Assembly (NCBI GenBank): GCA_934373455.1
Contig: CAKRON010000055.1
Span: forward strand, 1-17,879
DNA length: 17,879 nucleotides
Source: an uncultured Marvinbryantia sp.
GTDB taxonomy: Bacteria > Bacillota > Clostridia > Lachnospirales > Lachnospiraceae
Direction of reading: 5' to 3'
Position 1 is the stretch's first letter. Every line of letters starts with the position of its first letter. The notes beneath the pieces were generated by a model, which saw nothing but the letters and a program-made list of their open reading frames with translations, was not told the DNA's origin and ran no database searches. Made by a program: the position numbers and the translations under genes. Positions 1 to 6,883 of this stretch are shown here, piece after piece.

Positions 1-211
1 TACTCATTTCCGCTCTTGCAACTTCTTCTCTGACCTCACCCAGTGTCATCTCTACATCCACACCGAGTACCTCGTTCAAATTGGAATTTGCATCGGCATC
101 CACTGCTAATACAGGACGTTTTCCTGTTTCACATAAATACTGAATCAGCAAACCACATAATGTAGTCTTACCGACCCCGCCTTTTCCTGCAACTGCTATT
201 GTTACTGACAT
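1..211 (-). CDS. cooC: CooC-type nickel-insertion ATPase for CO dehydrogenase (partial, N-terminal 70 residues)
   Basis: This is the N-terminal part of a MinD/SIMIBI-type P-loop ATPase; the gene continues past the left edge. A deviant Walker A motif (GKGGVGKTT, residues 9-17) with the extra lysine at residue 10 starts right after the first strand. The VLAVDADANSNL segment (34-45) is typical of the CooC/AcsF family. Family members use ATP hydrolysis and dimerisation to help load nickel into the C-cluster of CO dehydrogenase or the A-cluster of acetyl-CoA synthase. The ATG at 211 is preceded by AAGGAG at a spacing of 8. The gene follows cooT by 85 bases and appears to be third in the nickel operon. 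The generic alternative, another ParA/MinD-like ATPase, is made unlikely by the CooT neighbour. CODH/ACS genes are expected further left but are not visible. Confidence 0.88.
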   Translation of the reverse strand, partial: MSVTIAVAGKGGVGKTTLCGLLIQYLCETGKRPVLAVDADANSNLNEVLGVDVEMTLGEVREEVARAEMS

Positions 212-241
212 ATTCGTATCTCCTTAGATGTTCTGTATTTC

Positions 242-269
242 GTATCTGCTTCAGTAGATTCGCAGATAC
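242..269. other. Short inverted repeat between cooT and cooC
   Basis: Perfect 8-bp arms, GTATCTGC (242-249) and GCAGATAC (262-269), enclose a 12-base loop in the 85-base cooT-cooC spacer. In the direction of the operon no U-run follows, so it is not a convincing terminator. It could stabilise or process the mRNA, or be chance. Confidence 0.3.
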
Positions 270-296
270 TTTTATTCTTTCTGGCTGGATCTTCTG

Positions 297-482
297 TTAA
301 TTACTTCTGATCTCTACCCGTCCACCTGTCAGATCTGCCATAGAAATGGTTCCTTCTACCACTTTCTGTTCACCCATGACATCTGTCAGTGTGATCTGGT
401 TGCCGTTTACCTCAATTTTGCTGACATACTGTAAAACTATGCTGTCAGGCTGATTGATATTTACTACTGTTGCCAGACACAT
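297..482 (-). CDS. cooT: CooT-family small nickel-binding protein
   Basis: A 61-residue protein with the MCLA start typical of the CooT family. In Rhodospirillum rubrum CooT, Cys2 binds Ni(II) at the interface of a homodimer, and CooT contributes to nickel delivery to CO dehydrogenase. Cys2 is present here and is the only cysteine. The rest reads as short beta strands (VSKIEVNGNQITLTDVMG, then VVEGTISMADLTGGRVEI), which fits the small beta-barrel fold. The ATG at 482 has GGAGG seven bases upstream. Length is close to the family norm of about 60-66 residues. It lies 18 bases after the His-rich gene and before cooC, so the trio is probably co-transcribed. The family assignment rests on length, Cys2, strand pattern and context. 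Confidence 0.83.
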   Translation of the reverse strand: MCLATVVNINQPDSIVLQYVSKIEVNGNQITLTDVMGEQKVVEGTISMADLTGGRVEIRSN

Positions 483-500
483 ATCATCGCCTCCTGCTTT

Positions 501-965
501 TTATTCTTTCACCAGTGATAACGCAAGGCTCAGGTAAAGATTGCCCTTCTGAAACTCGTCCACTGCTTTGCGGATCTGTTCAGCTGCATTAGCATGACCG
601 TCAGCTGCAAGCTTCTGTGCCATCTGATCCAATTCTGCTGCATGATGGGTATTATGATCTAACATATACTGCAGAAGTGCTTCATTCTGATTTGCCGGTG
701 CAGCCTGACCTTCATGACTGTGGCAGTGTCCTTCGTGGCAATGTCCCTCATGGCTATGGCAATGTCCTTCTTCACCATGACAATGTGCATCACTTTCGTG
801 ACAATGTGTATGTTCTTCTGTCTGCGTATGATCATGATGATGATCATCTTCGTGTCCATGTTCATGGCTGTGTGCATGACTATGTTCATACGTGTGTGTG
901 TGCATATGCTCATGTTCATGTGCATGTCCACAAATATTTCCGTTTTCATCTTTTACGATATGCAT
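501..965 (-). CDS. Histidine/cysteine-rich putative nickel-binding protein (CooJ-like in composition)
   Basis: A 154-residue soluble protein in two parts. Residues 14-86 are a low-complexity metal-binding tract with about 29 histidines, many acidic residues and five HCH triplets (54-56, 61-63, 68-70, 75-77, 80-82). All six cysteines lie at residues 12-81. Residues 93-154 form a predicted helical domain (NEALLQYMLDHN, then ELDQMAQKLAADGHANAAEQ) with no membrane segment. Its position just before cooT and cooC argues for nickel storage or delivery to CO dehydrogenase, the role played by CooJ in R. rubrum. However, CooJ has an N-terminal coiled coil and a C-terminal His tail, the reverse of this order, so homology is not established. 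The ATG at 965 has GGGAGG nine bases upstream. It is first in the operon behind the promoter at 1037-1065. Binding of other metals such as Zn or Co is possible. Confidence 0.75.
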   Translation of the reverse strand: MHIVKDENGNICGHAHEHEHMHTHTYEHSHAHSHEHGHEDDHHHDHTQTEEHTHCHESDAHCHGEEGHCHSHEGHCHEGHCHSHEGQAAPANQNEALLQYMLDHNTHHAAELDQMAQKLAADGHANAAEQIRKAVDEFQKGNLYLSLALSLVKE

Positions 966-1036
966 GAATGTTACGCCTCCCTTCTACTTTTGTTAAGAAC
1001 GTGACAGGCATATATCTAAGCACCCATCCTTTACGT

Positions 1037-1065
1037 AGTATAACATACTGTTAAATAAATCTCAA
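1037..1065 (-). promoter_or_regulatory. Promoter of the His-rich/cooT/cooC operon
   Basis: On the minus strand, a -35 TTGAGA (1060-1065) and a -10 TATACT (1037-1042) are separated by exactly 17 bases. The -10 is extended by TGT. The spacer contains a dyad TAACA-TAC-TGTTA (1041-1053) that overlaps the -10 region and could be an operator. The predicted start near 1030 gives a leader of about 65 bases. Confidence 0.75.
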
Positions 1066-1228
1066 TAAATGAAATATTTTATTTTCACAAAAGTGCCAAA
1101 ATATAGGCTTTTCTAATTGTTTTTTTTTAAGAACAAAATATCTTTCGACATTTATGAGGAATTTCTTTTTATTTTTGCTACAATTAATCCACTGTTTTTT
1201 ATTTATTATTTAGAAATATATTACAAAA

Positions 1229-1262
1229 GCGTTGTGTCTGCCGAATTTTGCAGACACAACGC
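1229..1262 (-). terminator. Rho-independent terminator of the rnfC2-metV-metF operon
   Basis: A perfect 13-bp stem, GCGTTGTGTCTGC (1229-1241) with its complement at 1250-1262, closes an 8-base loop. Read on the minus strand it lies 23 bases after the metF stop and is followed by TTTTGTAATAT, a short U-rich tract. In the plus direction no U-tract follows. Confidence 0.85.
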
Positions 1263-1285
1263 CTCTCACATACCAGAAATATTTT

Positions 1286-2164
1286 CTAGATTTCTGCCAG
1301 TTTTAACAAATCTGGAACTTTAGATTCCCAGCCAAGTGCCATAATATGTACTCCCTGGCAGTACGGCTTACATTCTTTAATAATGCGCGCTGCAATTTCA
1401 ACACCTGTTATACCAGCTTTTGTCTTTTCTTTGTCTTTAGCAAGTTCTTCAATCATTTCATCCGGAACGTGAATACCCGCAACATTTTTGTTCATGAATT
1501 TTGCCATACCAGCAGATTTTGGAATTACGATTCCAAGCTGCACCGGCTTACCAAACTGGCTAGCTTTCTCCATAAACTTGATGAATTTTTCCGGTTCATA
1601 GACAGCCTGAGTCTGGAAATAATCAGCTCCGGCCATCACTTTGCGTTCCATCTTTGCCAGCTGTGCATCTACAGAATCACTACATGGGGATACTACTGCA
1701 CCTTTTGCAAATTTAGGTGGTTCTCCTACCAGTTCATTTCCGCCAAGATCTACGCCTGATTCCAGCTGTTTTACAGTATGCAGTAAGGAAACAGAATCCA
1801 GATCAAATACCGGTTTTGCCTGTGGATGGTCTCCCATCTTTGTATGGTCACCAGTCAGACAAAGAATATTATCAATTCCAAGCATAGCTGCACTTAAAAG
1901 ATCAGACTGCAGTGCAATACGGTTTCTGTCACGACAGGTTAACTGGAAAATTGGTGTAAGTCCTTCGTCTTTTAATGCCTTACATGTTGCAAGAGATCCA
2001 AGACGCATAACTGAGGACTGATTATCTGTTACATTCACAGCTGTAATACCGCTCAGATATGTTTTTGCTTCTTCTAATAATCCTTCAATATGAATTCCTT
2101 TTGGCGGTCCTACTTCTGCCGATACTACAAATTCACCTTGTTTAAATAACTCAGTAATTTTCAT
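1286..2164 (-). CDS. metF: Methylenetetrahydrofolate reductase, MetF catalytic subunit
   Basis: The flavin TIM-barrel subunit reducing 5,10-methylene-THF to 5-methyl-THF, the last methyl-branch step before transfer to the corrinoid protein. The protein shows family landmarks: SAEVGPPKG (15-23) with the catalytic-type glutamate at residue 17, FQLTCRDRNR (73-82) and LTGDHTKMGDHP (103-114). The later segment GADYFQTQAVY is also typical. The open frame extends to an ATG at 2179, but an internal ATG at 2164 has GGAG about nine bases upstream, while the outer ATG has no Shine-Dalgarno sequence; the internal start gives 292 residues, normal for MetF of acetogens. It is last in the operon after rnfC2 and metV and is followed by a strong terminator. 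Function in one-carbon metabolism is secure; the electron donor is set by its partners. Confidence 0.95.
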   Translation of the reverse strand: MKITELFKQGEFVVSAEVGPPKGIHIEGLLEEAKTYLSGITAVNVTDNQSSVMRLGSLATCKALKDEGLTPIFQLTCRDRNRIALQSDLLSAAMLGIDNILCLTGDHTKMGDHPQAKPVFDLDSVSLLHTVKQLESGVDLGGNELVGEPPKFAKGAVVSPCSDSVDAQLAKMERKVMAGADYFQTQAVYEPEKFIKFMEKASQFGKPVQLGIVIPKSAGMAKFMNKNVAGIHVPDEMIEELAKDKEKTKAGITGVEIAARIIKECKPYCQGVHIMALGWESKVPDLLKLAEI

Positions 2165-2202
2165 TTTACATTGCTCCATTCATTTATAAATTTAGGTTTT
2201 CC

Positions 2203-2826
2203 CTATTTTGATACTTCATCATCTGTTGCATAATTACGAACCTGTACCGGGCATTTCAGTACATCCAGACGTCCAATTTGCGCCAGACGTCTGTAAATGC
2301 GTTCCCAGCCACACTCCATATTGCTGTCCACTTCGCATTTACCATTTTTAGATCCGCCACACTGTCCGTTAACCAAACTCTTGGAGCAGGCTGTGATCGG
2401 GCAGATACCGCCCGTTAAATTCAAGTAACATTCACCGCACTGCTTGCAATCATATTCCAGTGGTGTAACACCCTGGAAACCAGGCAATGGGTAAGTATCA
2501 CATGCTGCATACACTTTTTTATCTTCCAGGTATTCTGAAACTGTCTGAACACCAACACCACAGGAACATACCAGGACAACATCTGCCTCCTTAATTTCTT
2601 CCATATGTTTTTCCAGACGTAATTTCATGTTTTCCGGATTACAGATATAATCTTTTGTCATAATGCCGGTTACATTTCCATCCGCAGCCAACTCTTTTTC
2701 AAATGCCTCTGCTTCTTTTTCAGGGAAATGCACTTCCTTACATCCATGGCAGTTGATAATGAAAACTTTCTTTCCATTTACCAGAGATGTGATTGTCTCT
2801 TTGGATTTTAATTCTGTAATTAACAT
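2203..2826 (-). CDS. metV: MetV subunit of methylenetetrahydrofolate reductase (zinc/iron-sulfur protein)
   Basis: A 207-residue cysteine-rich protein of the methylene-THF reductase C-terminal domain family. Fifteen cysteines are seen: C26, C29, C62, C87, C89, C109, C127, C130, C133, C142, C147, C156, C164, C172 and C192. The CKQCGEC cluster (127-133) and the CSKSLVNGQCGGSKNGKC block (147-164) are family hallmarks, taken to bind an Fe-S cluster and zinc. MetV is known to pair with MetF in acetogens and to pass electrons to its flavin. Translation starts at an ATG at 2826, one base after the rnfC2 stop, with a GGGGGA ribosome binding site inside the end of rnfC2. This implies translational coupling and equimolar production. 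The protein closely parallels the N-terminal 200 residues of the neighbouring RnfC2. Confidence 0.93.
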   Translation of the reverse strand: MLITELKSKETITSLVNGKKVFIINCHGCKEVHFPEKEAEAFEKELAADGNVTGIMTKDYICNPENMKLRLEKHMEEIKEADVVLVCSCGVGVQTVSEYLEDKKVYAACDTYPLPGFQGVTPLEYDCKQCGECYLNLTGGICPITACSKSLVNGQCGGSKNGKCEVDSNMECGWERIYRRLAQIGRLDVLKCPVQVRNYATDDEVSK

Positions 2827-2827
2827 C

Positions 2828-4789
2828 TTACTTCATCCCCCTTACTACCGCTTTACCGGCTTTGATCTTAGATACAATTGGGATCTTGGATGAACAGATA
2901 TATTCACAGCAACGACATTCTACGCAATCCATGACATGTTTATCTTTCATTCCCTGCCAGTTTTCTTCATCTGCATATTTTGCAAAATACAGTGGTGAAA
3001 GTTCCATTGGGCAGACATCTACGCAACGACCACATTTAATGCAGGATTCTTCTTTAGTTTCATCCGGCTCAACTGCAATAATACCATTTGAACCCTTCAT
3101 AATCGGCACATTCGTATCCGGAAGAACAAATCCCATCATAGGACCACCTGCTTTAAACAGAACATCTTCATCTGTTACACCACCACAATATTCAATCAGA
3201 TCGCTGGTGTTGGTACCAATCTTCACGATAAAGTTTCCTGGATTTTTCAGTTTTTCACCAGTAACTGTTACGACACGTTCAATTAATGGCATTCCTTTCT
3301 GAATTGCATCAGAAATTGCTTTTGTTGTACTGATATTTCCAACTACGCATCCTACATCTGCAGGAAGTCCTCCACTTGGCACCTGTCTCTTTAATACACG
3401 CTTGATCAGCATTTTTTCAGCACCCTGTGGATATTTTGTCTTAGCCACAACAACTTCAATATTATCAATATCAGCTACCTTAGACTGCATTAATTCGATG
3501 GCATCTGGCTTATTGTCTTCGATTACAATTAAACCTTTTTCTGCATTGACCGTCTTAATCATTGCTTTCAGGCCAAAGATCACATCATCTGCATATTCTA
3601 ACAGCACTCTGTGGTCAGCTGTCAGCAATGGCTCGCACTCACATCCATTTAAAAGGATTGTATCGATTGGTTTTGGTGGTTTTAATTTTACAGATGTTGG
3701 GAAACCTGCTCCACCCATACCTACGATACCGGCATTTTTTACAATTTCAACAATCTCATCCGGTGTAAGGCTTTCAAGATCTTTGTTCGGTTTTACAGAT
3801 TCGTGCAGAGTATTTTTTCCATCAGATTTAATGACTACAGATAAGCACTCACCTCTTGTTGCATGCTTATGATTCTCAATAGCTGTTACCGTTCCACTGA
3901 CACTGGAATGAACCGGAGCGCTGATAAATCCGGCTGCCTCGCCAATTACCTGACCTACTTTTACTGTATCTCCAACCTGTACCACAGGATTTGCAGGAGC
4001 ACCCGCATGCATGGATAATGGAATCACCACAGTATCCGGATCCGGGAATGTCACCAATGGGAGATGTTCTGTAAATTCTTTTCTTTCAGATGGATGCACA
4101 CCGCCATAATATCCTTCCAGTCTGTTCTCTCGAATAGATTTTACATAATCATTTACAAATTTAAAATTAACTTTTGAGTAGTCTCTGATCTGTATCGGCT
4201 GGTTCAAAAATTCTTCCAGACGTCCCTGTTTTTCCAGTCTCTGGTAAATCTTTTCCCACGCACAGTCTTTATTCGGATCTACTTCACATTTTCCATTCTT
4301 TGCACCGCCGCACTGTCCATTCACAAGGCTCTTAGAACAGTCCACGATCGGACATACACCGCCGGTAATGTTCAGATAACACTGAGCACAGGCATCACAG
4401 CTCTTCTTTGTCAATGCCATTCCATGATGTCCTCTGTAGTTTAATGAATTACTGGCTGCAATCACAGGTCTTCCTGCCAGATCCGCAACAGTCTGTATAC
4501 CCAAACCACAGGAAATCACAACAATGTTTTCCGCATCTTCCGGTATCATATCCGGCAATTCTTTTTCTGTGTGCATTTTGTTACATAAAAAATCGACCTT
4601 CGCAATTCCTGTAACATGTTTACCTTGTTCTTCCGCAAACCTGACAAACTCATCGCCATCTGGTTCATCAACGCTCTCAAATTCTTTGAAGCACTTGTTG
4701 CAAGCAATAACAAACAGGTTATCCTTATCTGTCAGCAGGGAAGCCAGTTCATCAGTACTTTTTAACTTATACTTAGTATAGTTTTCCAA
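2828..4789 (-). CDS. rnfC2: RnfC2-type electron-transfer subunit: MetV-like domain fused to an RnfC core
   Basis: A 653-residue fusion. Residues 1-205 resemble MetV, with matching cysteines C30, C33, C69, C94, C131, C134, C137, C146, C151, C160, C168 and C176. From about 228 (GGVHPSERKEFTEHLPL) an RnfC-like core follows: a lipoyl-like section near 255-325, the flavin/NADH-type motif GMGGAGFPT (357-365), and NGCECEPLLTADHR (381-394). Two C-terminal ferredoxin clusters are present (C583/586/589/593 and C622/625/628/632). No membrane segment is seen. In Acetobacterium woodii MetF, MetV and RnfC2 form a soluble reductase in which RnfC2 takes electrons from NADH; the same role is inferred here. 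The start is TTG at 4789, preceded by AGGAAGGTGA; no better ATG is nearby. It is first in the operon. A Rnf-complex subunit is unlikely because no other rnf gene adjoins. Confidence 0.9.
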   Translation of the reverse strand: MENYTKYKLKSTDELASLLTDKDNLFVIACNKCFKEFESVDEPDGDEFVRFAEEQGKHVTGIAKVDFLCNKMHTEKELPDMIPEDAENIVVISCGLGIQTVADLAGRPVIAASNSLNYRGHHGMALTKKSCDACAQCYLNITGGVCPIVDCSKSLVNGQCGGAKNGKCEVDPNKDCAWEKIYQRLEKQGRLEEFLNQPIQIRDYSKVNFKFVNDYVKSIRENRLEGYYGGVHPSERKEFTEHLPLVTFPDPDTVVIPLSMHAGAPANPVVQVGDTVKVGQVIGEAAGFISAPVHSSVSGTVTAIENHKHATRGECLSVVIKSDGKNTLHESVKPNKDLESLTPDEIVEIVKNAGIVGMGGAGFPTSVKLKPPKPIDTILLNGCECEPLLTADHRVLLEYADDVIFGLKAMIKTVNAEKGLIVIEDNKPDAIELMQSKVADIDNIEVVVAKTKYPQGAEKMLIKRVLKRQVPSGGLPADVGCVVGNISTTKAISDAIQKGMPLIERVVTVTGEKLKNPGNFIVKIGTNTSDLIEYCGGVTDEDVLFKAGGPMMGFVLPDTNVPIMKGSNGIIAVEPDETKEESCIKCGRCVDVCPMELSPLYFAKYADEENWQGMKDKHVMDCVECRCCEYICSSKIPIVSKIKAGKAVVRGMK

Positions 4790-4909
4790 TTGCTCACCTT
4801 CCTTATCCTTTTCTATGCAGATCTATATTTGCTTTTCAATCTTTCTATCCTCTGCACTCTATAGAAATATAGTAAACATATATTTTTTGTCTGCAATTGA
4901 TACGTTTTT

Positions 4910-4938
4910 AGTATAACACTTAATATTCATATAATCTA
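4910..4938 (-). promoter_or_regulatory. Probable extended -10 promoter of the rnfC2-metV-metF operon
   Basis: On the minus strand TATACT (4910-4915) is preceded by TGT, giving an extended -10 identical to that of the nickel operon (TGTTATACT). A weak -35 TAGATT (4933-4938) lies 17 bases upstream. The leader would be about 115 bases, with no recognised riboswitch. A second AT-rich candidate lies nearer the gene (around 4865-4890), so the call is moderate. Confidence 0.5.
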
Positions 4939-4987
4939 GATTAAACAAATAATTAACAATGCTTTTCTGTTGTTCTTTTTTCAGAAC

Positions 4988-5029
4988 AATAGAGGCATCG
5001 CAGACATTTTTTTCTGCAACGCCTCTATT
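4988..5029. terminator. Terminator-like hairpin after the ABC transporter operon
   Basis: The arms AATAGAGGC (4988-4996) and GCCTCTATT (5021-5029) form the outer stem. GCAGA (5000-5004) with TCTGC (5013-5017) forms the inner stem, with a 3x3 internal loop between. It lies 20 bases beyond the stop of the ATPase gene. The U-tract on the minus strand is imperfect (UAUUGUUCU), so efficiency is uncertain. It separates the transporter operon from the metF operon. Confidence 0.65.
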
Positions 5030-5048
5030 ATAATCCATTTTTGTTCCA

Positions 5049-5843
5049 TTAAGTAAGCATCATACGGTCGTTTGCAAATTCGCCGCCACTCACTTGTTCG
5101 AACTTATTAAGAAGGTCCGAAACGTGAAGATTTTTCTTTTCTTCGCCTTCTACATCATAAATAATTCTTCCTTCATGCATCATAATTAATCGATTTCCAT
5201 GTGCAATAGCATCTTTCATGTTATGTGTAATCATAATTGCAGTCAGATGATCTCTCTCTATGATTTTATCTGTTGCTGACAGTACTTTTGCTGCTGTCTT
5301 AGGGTCAAGTGCTGCTGTATGTTCATCCAGAAGCAGAACTTTCGGCTTTGTTAATGTAGCCATAAGGAGTGTAAGAGCCTGACGCTGTCCTCCTGACAGA
5401 AGTCCGACTTTTGCTGTCAGGCGATCTTCAAGACCAAGATCTAATATTTTCAGTTTTTCTTTATAGCGTTCTCTTTCCGCCTCATTAATTCCGCTTTTCA
5501 GGGTACGACGCAGCCCTCTTCTCGCTGCAAGTGCCATATTCTCTTCAATCTCCATCGTAGCTGCAGTTCCCGTCATCGGGTCCTGGAAAACACGGCCAAG
5601 ATATTTTGCTCTTTTATGTTCTGAAAGCTTTGTCACATTGATTCCATCAATTAGAATTTCCCCTTCATCCACAGGCCATACACCTGCAATCGCATTCAGC
5701 ATTGTGGATTTTCCTGCACCGTTTCCACCAATTACCGTGACAAAATCGCCTTCTTTCAATTCCAGATTCAGACCATTTAATGCCTTTTTTTCATTCACAG
5801 TTCCTGGATTGAATGTTTTTCTGATATCTACCAGTTTAAGCAC
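5049..5843 (-). CDS. ABC importer ATP-binding protein (PhnK/TrpZ-like group)
   Basis: A complete 264-residue ABC ATPase. Walker A is GGNGAGKST (39-47), the signature is LSGGQ (149-153), Walker B is LLLLDEH (169-175, with a histidine after the glutamate) and the switch histidine is H207. It should sit on the cytoplasmic face and drive the permease encoded just upstream. The start is GTG at 5843 with a strong AAAGGAGG upstream; the gene overlaps the permease gene by 8 bases, showing translational coupling. The three-gene set matches the family of uncharacterised importers that includes the tryptophan transporter TrpXYZ of streptococci. The substrate cannot be read from the ATPase. Confidence 0.93.
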   Translation of the reverse strand: MLKLVDIRKTFNPGTVNEKKALNGLNLELKEGDFVTVIGGNGAGKSTMLNAIAGVWPVDEGEILIDGINVTKLSEHKRAKYLGRVFQDPMTGTAATMEIEENMALAARRGLRRTLKSGINEAERERYKEKLKILDLGLEDRLTAKVGLLSGGQRQALTLLMATLTKPKVLLLDEHTAALDPKTAAKVLSATDKIIERDHLTAIMITHNMKDAIAHGNRLIMMHEGRIIYDVEGEEKKNLHVSDLLNKFEQVSGGEFANDRMMLT

Positions 5844-6765
5844 GTCGATTGCCTCCTTTGGATGTATTTTTCTGGAAATACTGCTTTTTCATATAAGGTA
5901 AAGCAAGGAATAATGCTACAACCAATGCAGATAATAATTTTAAATCATTGGTATTCAGACCAAGCCACAATACAACCTGCAGTACCAGATAATATACAAT
6001 TGCTCCGGCAGCCACAGCAAAAAGTTTTGCCGCAAAATTCTTTGTGAACTTGCCAAACAGCACATCTCCGATAATAACTGCAGCCAGTCCGATTACAATT
6101 GCTCCTCGTCCCATATTGACATCTGCGAATCCCTGATACTGGGCATATAATCCGCTTGAGAGAGCCACAATTCCATTGGAAAGCATCAGACCAATAATTT
6201 TGCTGACATTTGTGTTAATTCCCTGGGCTCTGGACATGTTTGGATTGGATCCGGTTGCACGAATGGAGCAGCCCAGCTCCGTACCAAAAAACCAGTATAA
6301 CAGTGCGATAATAACTACAATAAACACAACTACAACAAAAATCGAATTCTTATAAAATGCAACATTCTTAATGTAACGAAGAGAAACCAGCAAATTATAT
6401 TTGTCCACACTGATTGCCTGATTTGCTTTACTTCCCATAATACGAAGATTAATAGAATATAAGCCAAGCTGACTTAATATTCCGGCAAGAATTGCAGGTA
6501 TTCCCATGACAGTGTGAAAAATACCGGTAGCAAGTCCCGCTAACATCCCTGCGCCGAACGCTCCAGCCAGCGCAACCGGGACAGGAAAACCTGCCATGAT
6601 CAGCATAACACAGACCGCACCTCCGGTACACATCGTACCGTCTACTGTCAGATCTGCCAGATCAAGAATTTTATAAGTAATATACACACCAACTGCCATA
6701 ATTCCCCAGATCAGTCCTTGGGCGCAGGCTCCTGGCAATGCATTAATGAGTGAGGAAATATTCAC
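5836..6765 (-). CDS. ABC importer permease (branched-chain amino acid/ribose permease superfamily)
   Basis: A 309-residue integral membrane protein with eight to ten hydrophobic segments, for example at about residues 16-33, 47-62, 64-100, 142-162 and 225-238, and long helices near 245-290. The ALIWGIMAVGVYITYKILDLADLTVDG-type N-terminus (only partly quoted) marks the permease family that pairs with PF04392-type binding proteins. The cytoplasmic loop around GCSIRATGSNPNMSRAQGIN is the expected coupling region for the ATPase. The start is GTG at 6765, with GGGAGGG eight bases upstream. A hairpin and 118 bases separate it from the binding-protein gene; the ATPase gene overlaps its end. The basic C-terminus is cytosolic. 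Substrate unknown. Confidence 0.92.
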   Translation of the reverse strand: MNISSLINALPGACAQGLIWGIMAVGVYITYKILDLADLTVDGTMCTGGAVCVMLIMAGFPVPVALAGAFGAGMLAGLATGIFHTVMGIPAILAGILSQLGLYSINLRIMGSKANQAISVDKYNLLVSLRYIKNVAFYKNSIFVVVVFIVVIIALLYWFFGTELGCSIRATGSNPNMSRAQGINTNVSKIIGLMLSNGIVALSSGLYAQYQGFADVNMGRGAIVIGLAAVIIGDVLFGKFTKNFAAKLFAVAAGAIVYYLVLQVVLWLGLNTNDLKLLSALVVALFLALPYMKKQYFQKNTSKGGNRRA

Positions 6766-6828
6766 GTTTTAAACCCTCCCAAAATATTTTTTTATTCCGA
6801 AACTTATCGTTTCCAGGACGCAAAGGAA

Positions 6829-6864
6829 ACTGCCACAGACAGAATATGTCCCGTCTGTGACAGT
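6829..6864 (-). terminator. Intercistronic hairpin between the binding-protein and permease genes
   Basis: On the minus-strand RNA, ACUGUCACAGAC (6853-6864) pairs with GUCUGUGGCAGU (6829-6840) over 12 bp including one U-G wobble. The loop has 12 bases and UUCCUUU follows. The wobble pairs only in minus-strand RNA; the plus strand would have a C/A mismatch, so the structure is oriented. It probably acts as partial terminator or 3' stabiliser, giving more binding protein than permease and ATPase. Confidence 0.7.
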
Positions 6865-6883
6865 CCGTTCGTCTTTATTTTAA

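Larger units (their letters stand above)
966..1285. other. AT-rich intergenic region between the metF terminator and the nickel operon
   Basis: This 320-base stretch holds the nickel-operon promoter (1037-1065) at its left and the metF operon terminator (1229-1262) at its right. Between about 1070 and 1225 it is very AT-rich, with an eight-T run near 1121-1128. No coding region with a ribosome binding site, RNA gene or repeat was seen there. Confidence 0.6.

Noticed and set aside
715..780. Repeated GTGGCA/CATGG units resembling a short direct-repeat array
   Set aside because: They encode the GHCH/HSHEG repeats of the His-rich protein; there are no unique spacers, so this is not CRISPR.
617..967. 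Open frames opposite and inside the His-rich gene
   Set aside because: They are shadows of the repetitive CAT/ATG-rich His codons and have no ribosome binding site or recognisable domain.
1117..1323. 68-residue plus-strand open frame
   Set aside because: It crosses the metF terminator and the metF 3' end, is composed mostly of AT-rich spacer codons, and has no Shine-Dalgarno sequence.
2165..2179. Upstream ATG of metF
   Set aside because: It lacks a ribosome binding site, and its sequence supplies the GGAG for the ATG at 2164.
4790..4910. Possible riboswitch in the rnfC2 leader
   Set aside because: The region is AT-rich with only short weak stems, and no known folate or cobalamin riboswitch core was recognised.
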